Of a DNA stretch of 64,000 bases, positions 34,768 through 46,984 are shown one piece after another. The stretch is from Lumnitzera littorea (taxonomy: Eukaryota > Streptophyta > Magnoliopsida > Myrtales > Combretaceae). Every line of letters starts with the position of its first letter. The first letter of the stretch is position 1. The DNA is taken from NCBI GenBank assembly GCA_024138015.1, contig JAMXBB010000007.1:87611418-87675417 (forward strand). The letters are read 5' to 3'. The translations under genes and the position numbers were made by a program. Under the pieces are notes generated by a model. That model did not search any database. It was given only the letters and a program-made list of their open reading frames with translations, and was not told where the DNA came from.

Positions 34768-36125
34768 CAGAGGCTTGGGACTCTAGACGAAGCCTTCTAA
34801 GTGGAGTGGAGAGTTGAAAAGCAAAGGTAGAGTCGGATTAGCCAAGTACCAAGCAACCGACCTAACTTATCAAGCAAAAGTAGTATGTTAAGCCAACTTG
34901 GATACGATTGAACACAATACAATTTTGAAGTGGATCTCCATGGTTAGGTATCGAGCAGAACTAATGATGGTTAATGTAAGGGTAAGGCTGAAGAGCCTGA
35001 GTTCAAGAAGGATGAAGGTCAGAGCTTTAGGTAGAAGACCCAAGAGATCAAGTGTTTCAAATGTCTTTACTAAGGACAGGTGGCTAGTCATTGTTCGAAC
35101 TGATGTATCATGACCATCAAGGGAGATATGGCTCAATTCAAAGTAGAGTGTGCTAGTGAAGGTGAGGGTGAAGTAGGAGTTAATCAGCTACTAGACAAAT
35201 TCCAAGAAGATCCTAATGCTATGACCTTACGTAAAGTAAGAGTTGAATGCTATTTAGTTGTGAGATGAACACTCAGTACCTATGTGTTTGAAGAGAACGA
35301 ATAAAGGGAGAACCTTTTCCAAACGAATTATCGAGTGAATGGTAAGCTCTATGCATTAATTAGGAAGTTGTACTTATGTCATAGTGTAAGGAGTAGTCAA
35401 GGCCTTGAAGTTGCCGACCTACCCTCACCTTAAGGAGTATAAGATTCATTAGCTGAATGAGAAGGGAGGTCTACTCGTTGCCGAGCAAGTTAAAGTGCCC
35501 ATTACTATTGGTGATAGATACAAAATTGAGGTGTTATGTGGTGTCCTACCTATGTGTGCTTTATACAAATTATTGGGCTAACCTTGGTTGCTTGAAATGA
35601 GAGTGTTGCATGATGGGTATAAAAATACCTATATGTTTCAAAAGGACGAGAAGAAGGTTATATTGACTTTGATGAGCCCCAAGGAAGGGTAAGAGTTGTA
35701 AGAGAAGATTACTCGATCACTGTGGTGGAAGTCCTTAGTGATTTCTCACGCCCAGCTTTCCAAGGATGTCAACATAGAAGAGTGTGTACTCTTGCTAGTG
35801 AGAAAGCTTTTATGGTTAAGAGAAGTCAGTGGCTTATTTACCAAGGTGTAGATATTATTATAGAAGTATGCCAACCTCTTTCCTACAGAGATGTTGAGAG
35901 GTTTACCACCTATGACAAGCAATGAGCATTACATTGATCTTTAGCTCGAAGATGTTCTTCTAAACCGACCTACCTATAGGCTTAACGCCAAGCAAGCAAT
36001 CGAGCTAAAGAAACAAGTTAACGAGTTGATTGATCGTGGATTTGTTCGAGAAAGCATGAGGCCTTATGCCTTGTTGGCTGTCTCAGTACCTAAGAAGGAT
36101 GGCTCTTGGAAAATATACATTGATA
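34768..36125 (+). repeat. Array unit 3
   Basis: Knuckle reads CFKCLY-stop-GQVASHCSN, with His changed to Gln. The protease active site is removed by a 9-bp in-frame deletion (ttaatta directly followed by ggaagttgtac, near 35360). It carries the gtaaagtaagag variant downstream of the knuckle, shared with units 6 and 8, in place of the tgaagtaggagc type. Confidence 0.9.
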
Positions 36126-37484
36126 CAGTGGCTTAGGACTCTAGATGAGGCCATCTGAGTAGCGTAGAGTGTCAAAAAGCAAAGGTAGAGTCAAATTAGC
36201 TGAGTGCTAAGTAAACAACTGGGCTTGATGAGCTGAAGTGGTATGCTGAGCTGACTTGGATATGACCGAAAACGATACGATTCTGAGATGAATTGCCATA
36301 GTTAGGTGTCAAGTGGACTTAATGATGGCTGAGGAAGGCTGAAGAGCCTAAGTTCAGGAAGGACCAAAGTCAGAGCTCTAAGAGGAAGACCCAACAGATC
36401 AAGTATTTCCAATGTCTTAGCTATCAACACATGGCTAGTCAATGTCTAAACTGATGTATCATGATCGTTAAGGGAGACAAGCCCCAATTCGATGTGGAGA
36501 GTGCTAAGGAAAGGGAAGATGAAGTGTAAGTTGATCAGCTACTAGAAGAATTATAAGAAGATCCCAATGTTATGACCCTAACTGAAGTAAGAGCCAAATA
36601 CTATTTGGTCATGAGATGACCACTTAGTGCCTTTATGTCTGACAAGAACGAGTAGAGGGAGAACCTTTTCCATACAAATTGCTAAGTGAATGGCAAGCTT
36701 TGTACATTAATTGTTGATAGAGGATGTTGTACTAATGTCATAGTATGGGGAGTAGTCAAGGCCTTGAAGTTGTTGACCTATCCTCGCTCTAAGCCATATA
36801 AGATTCACTGGCTGAATGAGAAGGGAGGTTTACCCGTTGCTAAGTAAGTTAAAGTGCACATTATTATTGGTGACAGATACATAATTGAGGTGTTATGCAA
36901 CATCTTACCCATGTGTACTTCATACAAATTATTGGGCCAACCTTGGCTATTTGATTTGAGAGTGTTGCATGATGGGTATAAAAATACCTACATGTTTCAA
37001 AAGGATGAGAAAAAGGCTATACTGACTCCGATGAGCCCTAAAGAAGTACAAGAATCGCAAGAAAAGATTACTCGATCACTACAATAGAAGTCCCTAATGA
37101 TTTCTCATGCCCAACATTCTAAGGATGTTATGATAAAAGAGTGTATACACTTGTTAGTAAGAAAGCTTTTAAGGTTGAGAGAAGCCAGAAGCTTACCTAT
37201 CGAGGAGTAGATATTATTATTAGAGTATGTCGACCTCTTTCCTATCGAGATGCTAAGAGGTTTTCCACCTGTGAGAGGCACTAAGTATTGCATTGATTTT
37301 TAGCCTAAAGTTGTTCTTTTAAACTGACTTACCTATAGGCTTAACCTCGAGTAGGCAATTGAACTAGAGAAACAAGTTGATGAGTTAATTGATCGTGGAT
37401 ATGTCCGAGAAAGCATAAGCCATAATGTCATACCAACTATCTTGATAACCAAGAAGAAAGGTTGTTAGAGAATATGTATGGAAA
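36126..37484 (+). repeat. Array unit 4
   Basis: Knuckle KYFQCLSYQHMASQCLN has its first Cys changed to Tyr but has no stop. Protease LIVDRGCCTNVIVWG retains the Asp. The open frame 36854-37087 covers the protease C-terminal half. It ends with the tgtatggaaacagag junction also seen at the end of unit 1. Confidence 0.9.
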
Positions 37485-38850
37485 CAGAGACTAGCGACTT
37501 TAGATGAGGCCATTTGAGTAGTACAGAGGGTTAAAAATCAGAGGCGAAGTCAAATTAGCTGATTATCGAGCAGCCGTCTAAGCTTTTTGAGTAGAAGTGG
37601 TATGCCGCGCCGACCTGGAGACGACCGAATGCAATATAGTTTTGGAGCGGATCATTATGGTCTGGTGCTGAGCAAACCTAATGATGGTTAAGGCAAGGGC
37701 AAGGCTAAAGAGCTTACATTTAGGATGGACCATGGGCAGAGCTCTAAGAGGAAGGCTTAAGAGATCTAGTGTATCAAATCTCTTGGCTACAAATACGTGG
37801 CTAATCAGTGTGAAAACCGACATATCACGACTAATAAGGGTAACAACCTCCAATTTAAAGTAGAGAGTACTAAGGAAGGGGAAGATGAAGTGCAAGTCAA
37901 TTAGCTACTAGAAGAATTCCAAGAAGATCTCGATGTCGTGACCCTACTTGAAGTAGGGGTCAAATACTATTTGGTTGTGAGATGAACACTCAGTACCTTT
38001 GTATCTAACAAGAATGAGCAGAAGGAGAACCTTTTCCACATGAATTGCCGAGTGAATGGTAAGCTATGTGCATTAATTATTGATGGAGGAAGCTATACCA
38101 ATGTTATAGCGCAAGGAATAGTCAAGGCCTTAAAGATTTTGAGCTACCCTAACCCTAAGCGTTACAAAATTCATTGGCTGAATGAGAAGGGAGGTCTACC
38201 AGCTACCAAGCAAGTTAAAGTGCCAATTACCATTGGTGACAGATATAAGAATGAGGTGTTATGCAACGTCTTACTCATGTGTGCTTTACACATATTATTA
38301 GGTCAACCTTAGCTGTTTGATTTGCGAGTATTGCATGATGGATATAAAAACACCTATGTATTCTAAATGGATGGGAAGAAGGTTATACTGACTCTGATGA
38401 GCCCTAAAGAAGTGTAAGAGTCACAAGAAATAATTACTCGATCACTGCAATGGAAGTCCCTAGTGACTTCTCGAACCCAGCTTTCTAGGGATGTCAGGAG
38501 AGAAAAGTGTATACTCTTGCTAATAAGAAAGCTTTTAAGGTTGAGAGAAGCTGGAGGCTTACCTACGAAGGTACATATATTATTACTAGAGTATGGCAAC
38601 CTCTTTCCTATCGAAATGCCGAGAGGTTTACCACTTGTGAAAGGCATTAAGCATTACATTGATTTTCAACCCGGAACTGTACTTTCGAACTGACCAACCT
38701 ATAAGCTCAACTTTGAGTAGGCAGCCGAACTAAAGAAACAAGTTGATGTGTTGATTGATCGCGGATATGTTTGAGAAATCATAAGCCCCAGTGCAATTCT
38801 AGCTATCTCAATACCTAAGAAGGATGGCTCTTGGAGAATATGCATTGATA
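37485..38850 (+). repeat. Array unit 5
   Basis: Best-kept protease start: open from 38040 (MNCRVNGKLCALIIDGG) through SYTNVIAQGIVKAL to 38312, with the catalytic Asp-Gly-Gly present. The knuckle is lost (CIKSLGYKYVANQCEN after a stop). Confidence 0.9.
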
Positions 38851-40209
38851 CAGAGACTTAGGTCTCTAGATGAGGCCATCCGAGTAGTATAAAGGGTCAA
38901 AAGGCAAAAGCGGGGTCAGTTTAGTTGAGCATTAAGCAGGCTTGTCGAACAGAAGTGGTATGCCGAACCAACCTAGATATGACCGAACACATAACAGTTT
39001 TAAGGTGGATTGCCATGGTCAGGTGCTAAGCAGACCTGATGATGGCTGAGGCAAGGGCAAAGCGAAGAGTCTGAGTTCATGAAGGACCAAGGTTAGAGCT
39101 CTAGGTGGAAGACCCGAGAGATCAAGTGGTTCAAATGTCTTGGTTATGGACATGTAGCAAGTCAGTGTCTAAACCGACGTGTCATAACAATCGAGGGAGA
39201 TAGGGCTCAATTCAAAGTGGAGAGTGCTAGTGAAGGTAAGGATGAACTGTAAGATGATTAGCTACTAGTGGAATACCAAGAAGATCCCAATGCTGTGACC
39301 CAATGTAAAGTAAGAGCCAAATTCTATTTGGTCGTGAGACTAACACTCAAGACCTTTGTGTCTAATGAGAACGAGTGAAGGGAGAACATTTTCTATACGA
39401 ATTGCTGAGTGAATAGCAAGCTTTATGCATTAATTATTAATGGAGGACGATGTACTAATGTCATAGCACAGAAAGTAGTCAAGGCATTAAAGTTGTCAAC
39501 CTGCCTTCACCCTAAGCCATACAAAATTCATTGGCTAAATGAGAAGGGTATCATACCCATTATCGAGCAAGTTAAAGTACCCATTATTGTTGGTGATAGT
39601 TATAAGGATGAGGTGTTATGTGATTTCCTAACCATGTGCGCTTCATACATATTATTTAAGCCGACCCTAGATGTTTGATTTGAGAGTGTTGCATGATGGG
39701 TATAAAAACACCTATATGTTCCAAAAGGACGGGAAGAAGGTTTTACTGACTTCGATGAGCCCTAAAGAAGTGCAGGAGTTACAAGAGAAGATTAGTTGAT
39801 CATTGTAGTGAATGTCCCTAGTGATTTCCCGAGCCCAACTTTCTAGGGATGTCAAGATAAAAGAGTGAATGCTCCTATTAGTAAGAAAGCTTTTAAAGTT
39901 GAGAGAAGTTAAAAGCTTGCCTGTCAAGGTACAGATATTATTACAAGAGTATACTGACCTCTTTCTTATCGAGATGTTGAGAGGTTTACCACTTGTGAGA
40001 GATAATGAGCATTGCATTGATCTTTAGCCTAAAGTTTGTTCTTCTGAATTGACCTACCTATAGGCTCAACCTTAAGTAAGTAGCTGAACTAAAGAAACAA
40101 GTTGATGAGTTGATTGGTCATAGATATGTCAAAGAAAGCATAACGTTTTATGCCATGCCGACTGTCTTGGTACCTAAGAAGGATAGGTCTTAGAGAATAT
40201 GCATTGATA
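38851..40209 (+). repeat. Array unit 6
   Basis: Knuckle KWFKCLGYGHVASQCLN has its first Cys changed to Trp. Protease LIINGGRCTNVIAQ has Asp changed to Asn and Ser to Arg, the latter also in unit 8. It has the gtaaagtaagag variant and the agggctcaattc type shared with units 3 and 8. Confidence 0.9.
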
Positions 40210-41564
40210 TAGATGCTTAAGACTTTAAATGAGGTCATTTGAGTAGCACAAAATATAGAAAAGGAGAGGCTGAGTCAGATTAGCCAAGTGCCGAGTAGAT
40301 GACCAAGCTTGCTGAACAGAAGTGGTATGCTAAGCTGACCTAGATATGACCGAACACAATACAGTTTTGAGGTAGATCACCATGGTCAGGTACCAAGTAG
40401 ATATGATGATGGCCAAGGCAAAGGTAAGGCTGAAGAGCTTGAGTTTAGGAAGGACCAAGTTCAAAGCTCTAGGAGGAAGACTCAAGAGATCATGTGTTTT
40501 ATATGTCTTGGCTATGGATATGTGGTTAGTTAGTGTCCAAACCGATGTTTCGTGACCATTAAGGGAGATAAGCCCCAATTCGATGTAGAGAGTGTTAAGG
40601 AAGGGGAGGATGAAGTGCAAGTCGATCGGCTATTAAAAGAATTCTTTAAAGTTCTCAATGCAGTAACCCCAATTGCAATAGGAGTTGAATACTATTTAGT
40701 CGTAAGATGAACACTTAGTACCTTTACGTCTGACGAGAATGAGCAAAGGGAGACCCTTTTCCATATGAATTGCCTAGGGAATGGCAAGCCCTATGCATTA
40801 ATTATTAATGGAGGAACTATACCAATGTCATAGTGTAGGGAGTATTCAAGGCCTTAAAGTTGCCAACTTACCCTCACCTTAAGCCATATAAGATTCGTTA
40901 GCTTAATTATAAGGGATGTATACTCATTACCGAGCAAGTTAAAGTGCCCATTACTATTGGTGACAAATATAAGCATGTAGTGTTATGCGACGTCCTACCA
41001 ATGTGCGCTTTACACAAATTATTAGGCTTACCCTGGCTGTTTAATTTAAGAGTGTTGCATGATGGGTATAAAAACACCTATATGTTCCAAAAGGATGGTA
41101 AGAAGGTTATATTGACTCTGATGAGCCCCAAAGAAGTGCAGCAGTCATAAGAAAAGATTACCCAATCATTGCAGCGAAAGTCCTTAGTGATTTCTCGAGC
41201 CGAGCTATTTAGGGATGTTATGATAGAGGAATTTGTACTCCTACTAGTAAGAAAGCATTTAAGGTTGAAGGCTTACCTACTAAGGTGTAGATATTATTAT
41301 AGGAGTATGCTAACCTCTTTCCTACCAAGATACTAAGAGGTTTACTACCCATGAGAAGTATTGAGCATTATATTGATCTTCAGCCCGAAGCTATTCTTTC
41401 AAACCAACTTGACTGTAGGCTTAACCTTGAGCAGCCAACTAAGCTAAAGAAACAAGTTGATGAGTTGATTGATCACGGATATGTCCAAGAAAGCATGTGA
41501 TATTGTGCTTTGCTGACTATCTCGGTACTAAAGAAGGGTGGCTTTTAGAGAATATGCATTGATA
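40210..41564 (+). repeat. Array unit 7
   Basis: Knuckle CFICLGYGYVVS-stop-CPN. A one-base loss in the protease site (ggaggaactatacc near 40815) shifts the frame after LIINGG. The frame recovers in 40944-41150, the protease C-terminal half. Confidence 0.9.
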
Positions 41565-42917
41565 CAGTAGCTTGGGACTTTAGATGAGGCCATCCGAAAA
41601 TCCAAAGGATACAAAAGTAGAGGTGGAGTTAGATTAGCCAAGTGCTAAGCAGTCGACCAGACTTAACGAGTAGAAGTGGTATGCCGAGCCGACTTGGATA
41701 TGACCGAATCCAATACAGTTCTAAGGCAGATTGCTACGGTCAAGTGTCGAGCAAACCTAATGATGGTCGAGGTAAGGGCAAGGCCGAAGGGCCTAAGTTC
41801 AAGAAGGTCTAAGGTAAGAGCTTTGGGAGGAAGACTCGAGAGATCAAGTGTTTCAAATGTCTTGGCTATGGATACGTAGCAAGTTAGTGTCTAAATCGAC
41901 ATGTCATGACAAACAAGAGGGGCAGGGCTTAGTTCAAAGTGGAGAGTACTAGTAAAGGTGAGGATGAAGTACAAGACGATCAGTTACTAGTAGAATTCTA
42001 AGAAGATCCTGATGTTGTGACCCCATGTAAAGTTAGAGCTAAATACTATTTGGTCATGAGACAAATGCTCAATAACTTCATGTTTGATGAGAACAAGCAG
42101 AGGAAGAACATTTTCCATACGAATTGCTGAGTGAATGGCAAGCTCTATGCATTAATTATTGATAGAGGAAGATGTACCAATGTCATAGCACAAGGAGTAG
42201 TAAAGGGCTTAAAGTTGCCAACCTACCCTTGCCCTAAGCCATACAAGATTAATTGACCAAAGGAGAAGGGAGGTCTACTCGTTGTCAAGCAAGTTAAAGT
42301 GCCCATTACTTCTAAAGATAGATATAAGGATTAGGTGTTATACGACGTCCCACTCATATGTGCTTCATACAAATTATTGGGCCAACCCTAGCTATTTGAT
42401 TTGAGAATGCTGCATGATAGGTATAAAAACACTTATATGTTCCAAAAGGACTAGAAGAAGGTTATAATGGCTCCGATAAGCCTTAAAGAAGTGTAGGAGT
42501 TGCAAGAGAAGATTACCCAATCATTGCAATAGAACTCCCCAGCAATTTCTTGAGCACCCAGCTTTCTAAGGGTGTTAAGATAGAAGAGTACGTGCTCTTA
42601 TTATTAAGAAAGCTTTTAAAGTTGAGAGAAGTCGAAGGCTTACTTATTAAGGTGTATATATTATTATAGGAGTATGCCAACCACTTTCGTATTGAGATGC
42701 AAAGAGATTTACCACCTGTGAGAGGCATTGAGCATTGCATTGATCATCAACCCAGAGCTATTCCTTCGAATCAACCTACCTACATGCTCAACCTTAAGTT
42801 GAAGAAATAAGTTGACTAGTTGATTGATCGCGGATATGTCCAAGAAAGATGAGGCCCTGTGCCATGCTAATTGTCCTAACACCTAAGAAGGATAGCTCTT
42901 GGAGAATATGCATTGAT
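41565..42917 (+). repeat. Array unit 8
   Basis: Knuckle CFKCLGYGYVAS-stop-CLN. Protease LIIDRGRCTNVIAQG. It has the gtaaagttagag variant grouping it with units 3 and 6. A short deletion in the RT start removes residues before KKQVD near 41450. Confidence 0.9.
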
Positions 42918-44285
42918 ACAGAAGCTTAAGACTCTGTTTGAGGCCATCCAAGTAGCATAGAGGGTCGAAAAGCAAAGGCGAAGTAAGATTAGCTAAGTGT
43001 CAAGCAGCCGACAAGGCTTACCAAGTAGAAGTGGAATGCTGAGCCGACCTGGATACAACTGAACACAATATAGTTCGAAGGTAAATAGCCATGATTAAGT
43101 GCTAACCAAACCTGATGATGGCCAAGGTAAGGGTAAGGCCGAAGAGCTTGAGTTTAGGAAGGACCAAGGTCGGAGCCTTGGGTAGAAGACCTGAGAGATT
43201 AATTGTTTCAAATGTCTTAGTTATGGACATGTAGCTAGTCAGTGTCCTAACCGACGTGTCATGACCATCTAGGGAGATAAGCCCCAATTCTGTGTGGGGA
43301 GTGCTAATGAAGGGGAGGATGAAGTGTGAGTAGATTAACTACTGGAAGAATTATAAGAAGAACCCAATGTCGTGACCCCACTTGAAGTAAGAGCCGAATA
43401 CTATTTGGTCATATAATGAACACTCAATACCTTTGTGCCTGATTAGAACAAGCAGAGGGAGAACCTTTTCCACACAAATGGCCGAGTGAATGGTAAGCTC
43501 TGTGCATTAATTATTGATAGAGGAAGTTGTACTAGTATCATAGCATAGGGAGTAGTCAAGGCCTTGAAGTTGCTAGCTTACCCTTACCTTAAGCCCTACA
43601 AGATTCCTTGCCTGAATGAGAAGGGAGGTTTACCCATTGCTAAGCAAGTTAAAGTGCCCATTATTATTGGTGATAGATACAAGAATTAAGTGTTATGTGA
43701 TGTCTTATACACGTGTGCTTCACACATATTATTGGGCTGACCTTAGCTATTTGATTTGAGAGTGTTGCTTGATGGGCACAAAAACACCAATATGTTCCAA
43801 AAGGATAAGAAGAAGGCTATACTGACTTCGATGAGTCTTAAATAAGTGCAGCAGTTGCAAGAGAAGATTAGCCGATCACTACAGTAGAAGCTCCTAGTGA
43901 TTTCTCGAGCCTAGCTTTTTGAAGATGTCAAGACAAAAGAGTGTGTGCTCTCGTTAATAAGAAAGCTTTTAAAGTTGAGAGAAGCTAGAGGCTTACTTAT
44001 TGTGGTGCAGATATTATTATAAGAGTATGTTGACATCTTTCTTACTAAGATGTCGTGAGGTTTGTCATCCGTGAGAGGCATTGAGCATTGCATTGATCTT
44101 CAGCCTGGAGCTATTCTTCTAAACCAACCTACCTATAGGCTCAACCCAAAGCAAGTAGCTAAGCTAAAGAAACAAGTTGACAAGTTGATTGATCGTGGAT
44201 ATGTCTGAGAAAGCATGAGCCACTGTACCGTGCTAGTTATCTTGGTACCTAAGAAGGATGGCTCTTGGAGATTATGCATTGATAT
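42918..44285 (+). repeat. Array unit 9
   Basis: The only unit with an intact zinc knuckle: CFKCLSYGHVASQC near 43205, fitting C-x2-C-x4-H-x4-C. Protease LIIDRGSCTSIIA is followed by a stop. It carries the gttaataagaaagc variant in the RT linker shared with units 10 and 12. Confidence 0.9.
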
Positions 44286-45619
44286 AAAAGCTTGGGACTC
44301 TAGATAAGGCCATCTGAGTAGTACAGAAGGTTAAAAAGCAAAGGCAAAGTTAGATTAGCTGAGTGCTGAGCAACCAACCAGCCAACTTGGATACCACTAA
44401 ACACAATACAATTTTAAGGCAAATTACTATAGGTGATGAGCAAACCTGATGATGGCTAAGGTAAGGATAAGGTTGAAGAGCTTAAGGTTTGGACAGGCTA
44501 AAGTTAAAGCTTTAGGGGGAAGACTCGAGAGATTAAGTGTTTCAAATGTCTTGGCTATGGATACGTAGCAAGTCAATGTCCAAACTAACATATCTTGACC
44601 ATTAAGGGAGACAAGCCTCAATTCGAAATGGAGAGTGCTAGTGAAGGGAAGGATGAAGTATGAGTTAATTAGCTACTAGAAGAATTTTGAGAAGATCCCA
44701 ATGTCGTGACCCCACTTGAAGTTGGAGCTGAATACTATTTGGTCATGAGACAAACACTCAGTACCTTTGCATCTAACAAGAATGAGTAAAGGGAGAGCCT
44801 TTTCCATATGAATTGCCTAGTGAATGGCAAGCTCTATGCATTAATTATTGATGGAGGAAGTTATATCGTTTTCATAGCATAGGGAGTAGTCAAGGCATTG
44901 AAGTTGCTGACCTACCCTTACCTTAAGCCGTACAAAATTCATTAGCTAAATGAGAAAGGTGATCTACCCATTGCTGAGCAAGTTAAAGTGCCCATTACTC
45001 TTGGTGATAGATACAAGGATGAAGTGTTATGCGATGTCCTTCCTATGTGCACTTCAGACATATTATTGGGCCAACCTTAGCTGTTTGATTTGAGAATGTT
45101 GCATGATGGGTATAAAAGCACTTATATGTTCCAAAATGATGGGAAAAAGGTTATACTGACTTCAAGAAGCCCCAAAAAAGTGTAGAAGTCGCAAGAGAAG
45201 ATTACTCGATCATTGTAGTAGAAGTCCCTAGTGATTTCCCGAGCCTAACTTTCCGAGGATGTCAAGACAAAAGAGTGTATGCTCTTGTTAATAAGAAAGC
45301 TTTTAAAGTAGAGAGAAGTTGGAAGCTTCGCTACCAAGTTATAGATATTATTACAGGATTTTACCAACCTCATTCTTACCAAGATGCTGAGAGGTTTACC
45401 ACCCATGAGAAGCATTGAACATTGCATTGATCATTTACCTAAAGCTGTTCTTCCAAACCAACCTGCCTATAGACTTAAAGCCAAGTAGGTAGCCGAATTG
45501 AAGAAATAAGTTGATGAGTTGATTGATTACAGATATGTCTGAGAAAGCATGAGCCTTTGTGTCATGTCGGTTGTCCGGGTACCTAAGAAGGTTGGCTCTT
45601 AGAGAATATCTATTGATAT
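44286..45619 (+). repeat. Array unit 10
   Basis: Shortest full unit (1334 bp), owing to a deletion in the gag part near 44385. Knuckle CFKCLGYGYVASQCPN has His changed to Tyr. Protease LIIDGGSYIVFIA keeps Asp-Gly-Gly. It shares ctaccaagttatagatatt with unit 12 only. Confidence 0.9.
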
Positions 45620-46984
45620 AAAAGCTTGAGAGTCTAGATGAGGTTATCTAAGTAATGTAGATGGCCAAAAAGCAAAGGTAGAGTCAGATTAGCCGAGTGT
45701 CGAGCAGCCAACCAGGCTTGTTGAGTAGAAGTAGTATGCTAATCTGACCTAGTTACGACTGAACACAATATAGTTCTAAGGCGGATCACCATGGTTAGGT
45801 GCTGAGCAAACCTAATGATGGTCGAGGCAAAGGCATGGCTGAAGAGCCTAAGTTCAAGAAGGTCTAGGGTCAAAGCTCTATGTAAAAGATCTGAGAGATC
45901 AAGTGTTTCAAATGTCTTGGTTATAAACACATGGCTAGTTAGTATCCAAACCAACATGTCATGACCATTAAGGGAGACAAGCCTCAGTTAGAAGTAGAGA
46001 GTACTAGTGAAGGGGAAGATGAAGTAAGAGTTGATTAGCTACTGGAAGAATTCGAAGAAGATCCTGATCTTATGACTCCACTTCAAGTAGGAGCTGAATA
46101 TTACTTGGTCGTGAGACAAGCACTCAGTACCTTTATGTCTGACAAGAACAAGTAGAGGAAGAACCTTTTCCATACTAATTGTCGAGTGAATGGCAAACTC
46201 TATGCATTAATTATTGATGAAAGAAGCTGTACCAATGTCATAGAATAGGAAGTAGTCAAGGCCTTGAAGTTGCTAACCTACCCCCACCCTATGCCGTACA
46301 AGATTCACTTCCTGAATGAGAAGGGAGGTCTACCCATTGCCAAGTAAGTTAAAGTGACTATTACTATTAGTGACATATATAAGGATGCGGTGTTATGCAA
46401 CGTCCTACCCATATGTGCTTTACACAAATTATTGGGCCGACCTTGGCTGTTTGATTTCAAAGTGTTATATGATGGGTATAAAAACACTTATATATTCCAA
46501 AAGGATGGGAAGAAGAATATACTAACTCCGATAAGCCTTAAAGAAGTATAGGAGTTGCAAGAGAAGATTACCCAATCATTATAATGGATGTCCCTAGTGA
46601 TTTCCTTAGCTTAACTTTCCAGGGATGTCAAGATAGAAGAGTGTATGCTCCTATTAGTAAGAAAGCTTTTAAAGTTAAGAGAAGTTAGAGGCATACCTAT
46701 CTAGGTGCAGATATTATTACAGGACTGTGTTGACCTCTTTCCTATTGAGATACTAAGAGGTTTACCAACCGTTGGAGGCATTAACCATTGCACTGATCGT
46801 CAGCCCAAAGTTATTCTTTTGAACTGACCTACCTATAAGCTTAACCCTGAACAGGCAATTGTGTTGAGGAAACAAGTTAATGAGTTATTTGATCATGGAT
46901 ATGTCTAAGAAAGCATGAGCCCCTATGCCCTGCCAATTGTCCCGATACCTAAGAAGGTTGGCTCATGGAGAATATCTATTGATA
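45620..46984 (+). repeat. Array unit 11
   Basis: Knuckle CFKCLGYKHMAS-stop-YPN has its last Cys changed to Tyr. Protease LIIDERSCTNVIE. The open frame 46354-46551 is the protease C-terminal half. The RT linker variant gctcctattagtaag is shared with unit 6. Confidence 0.9.

Noticed and set aside
33442..45957. Repeated minus-strand open frames of 60-110 codons in the array (for example 33442-33774, 34888-35136, 40330-40620)
   Set aside because: They recur once per unit opposite the gag knuckle region and have different lengths and breaks in each. They are antisense shadows of the decayed gag frame, not a gene family.
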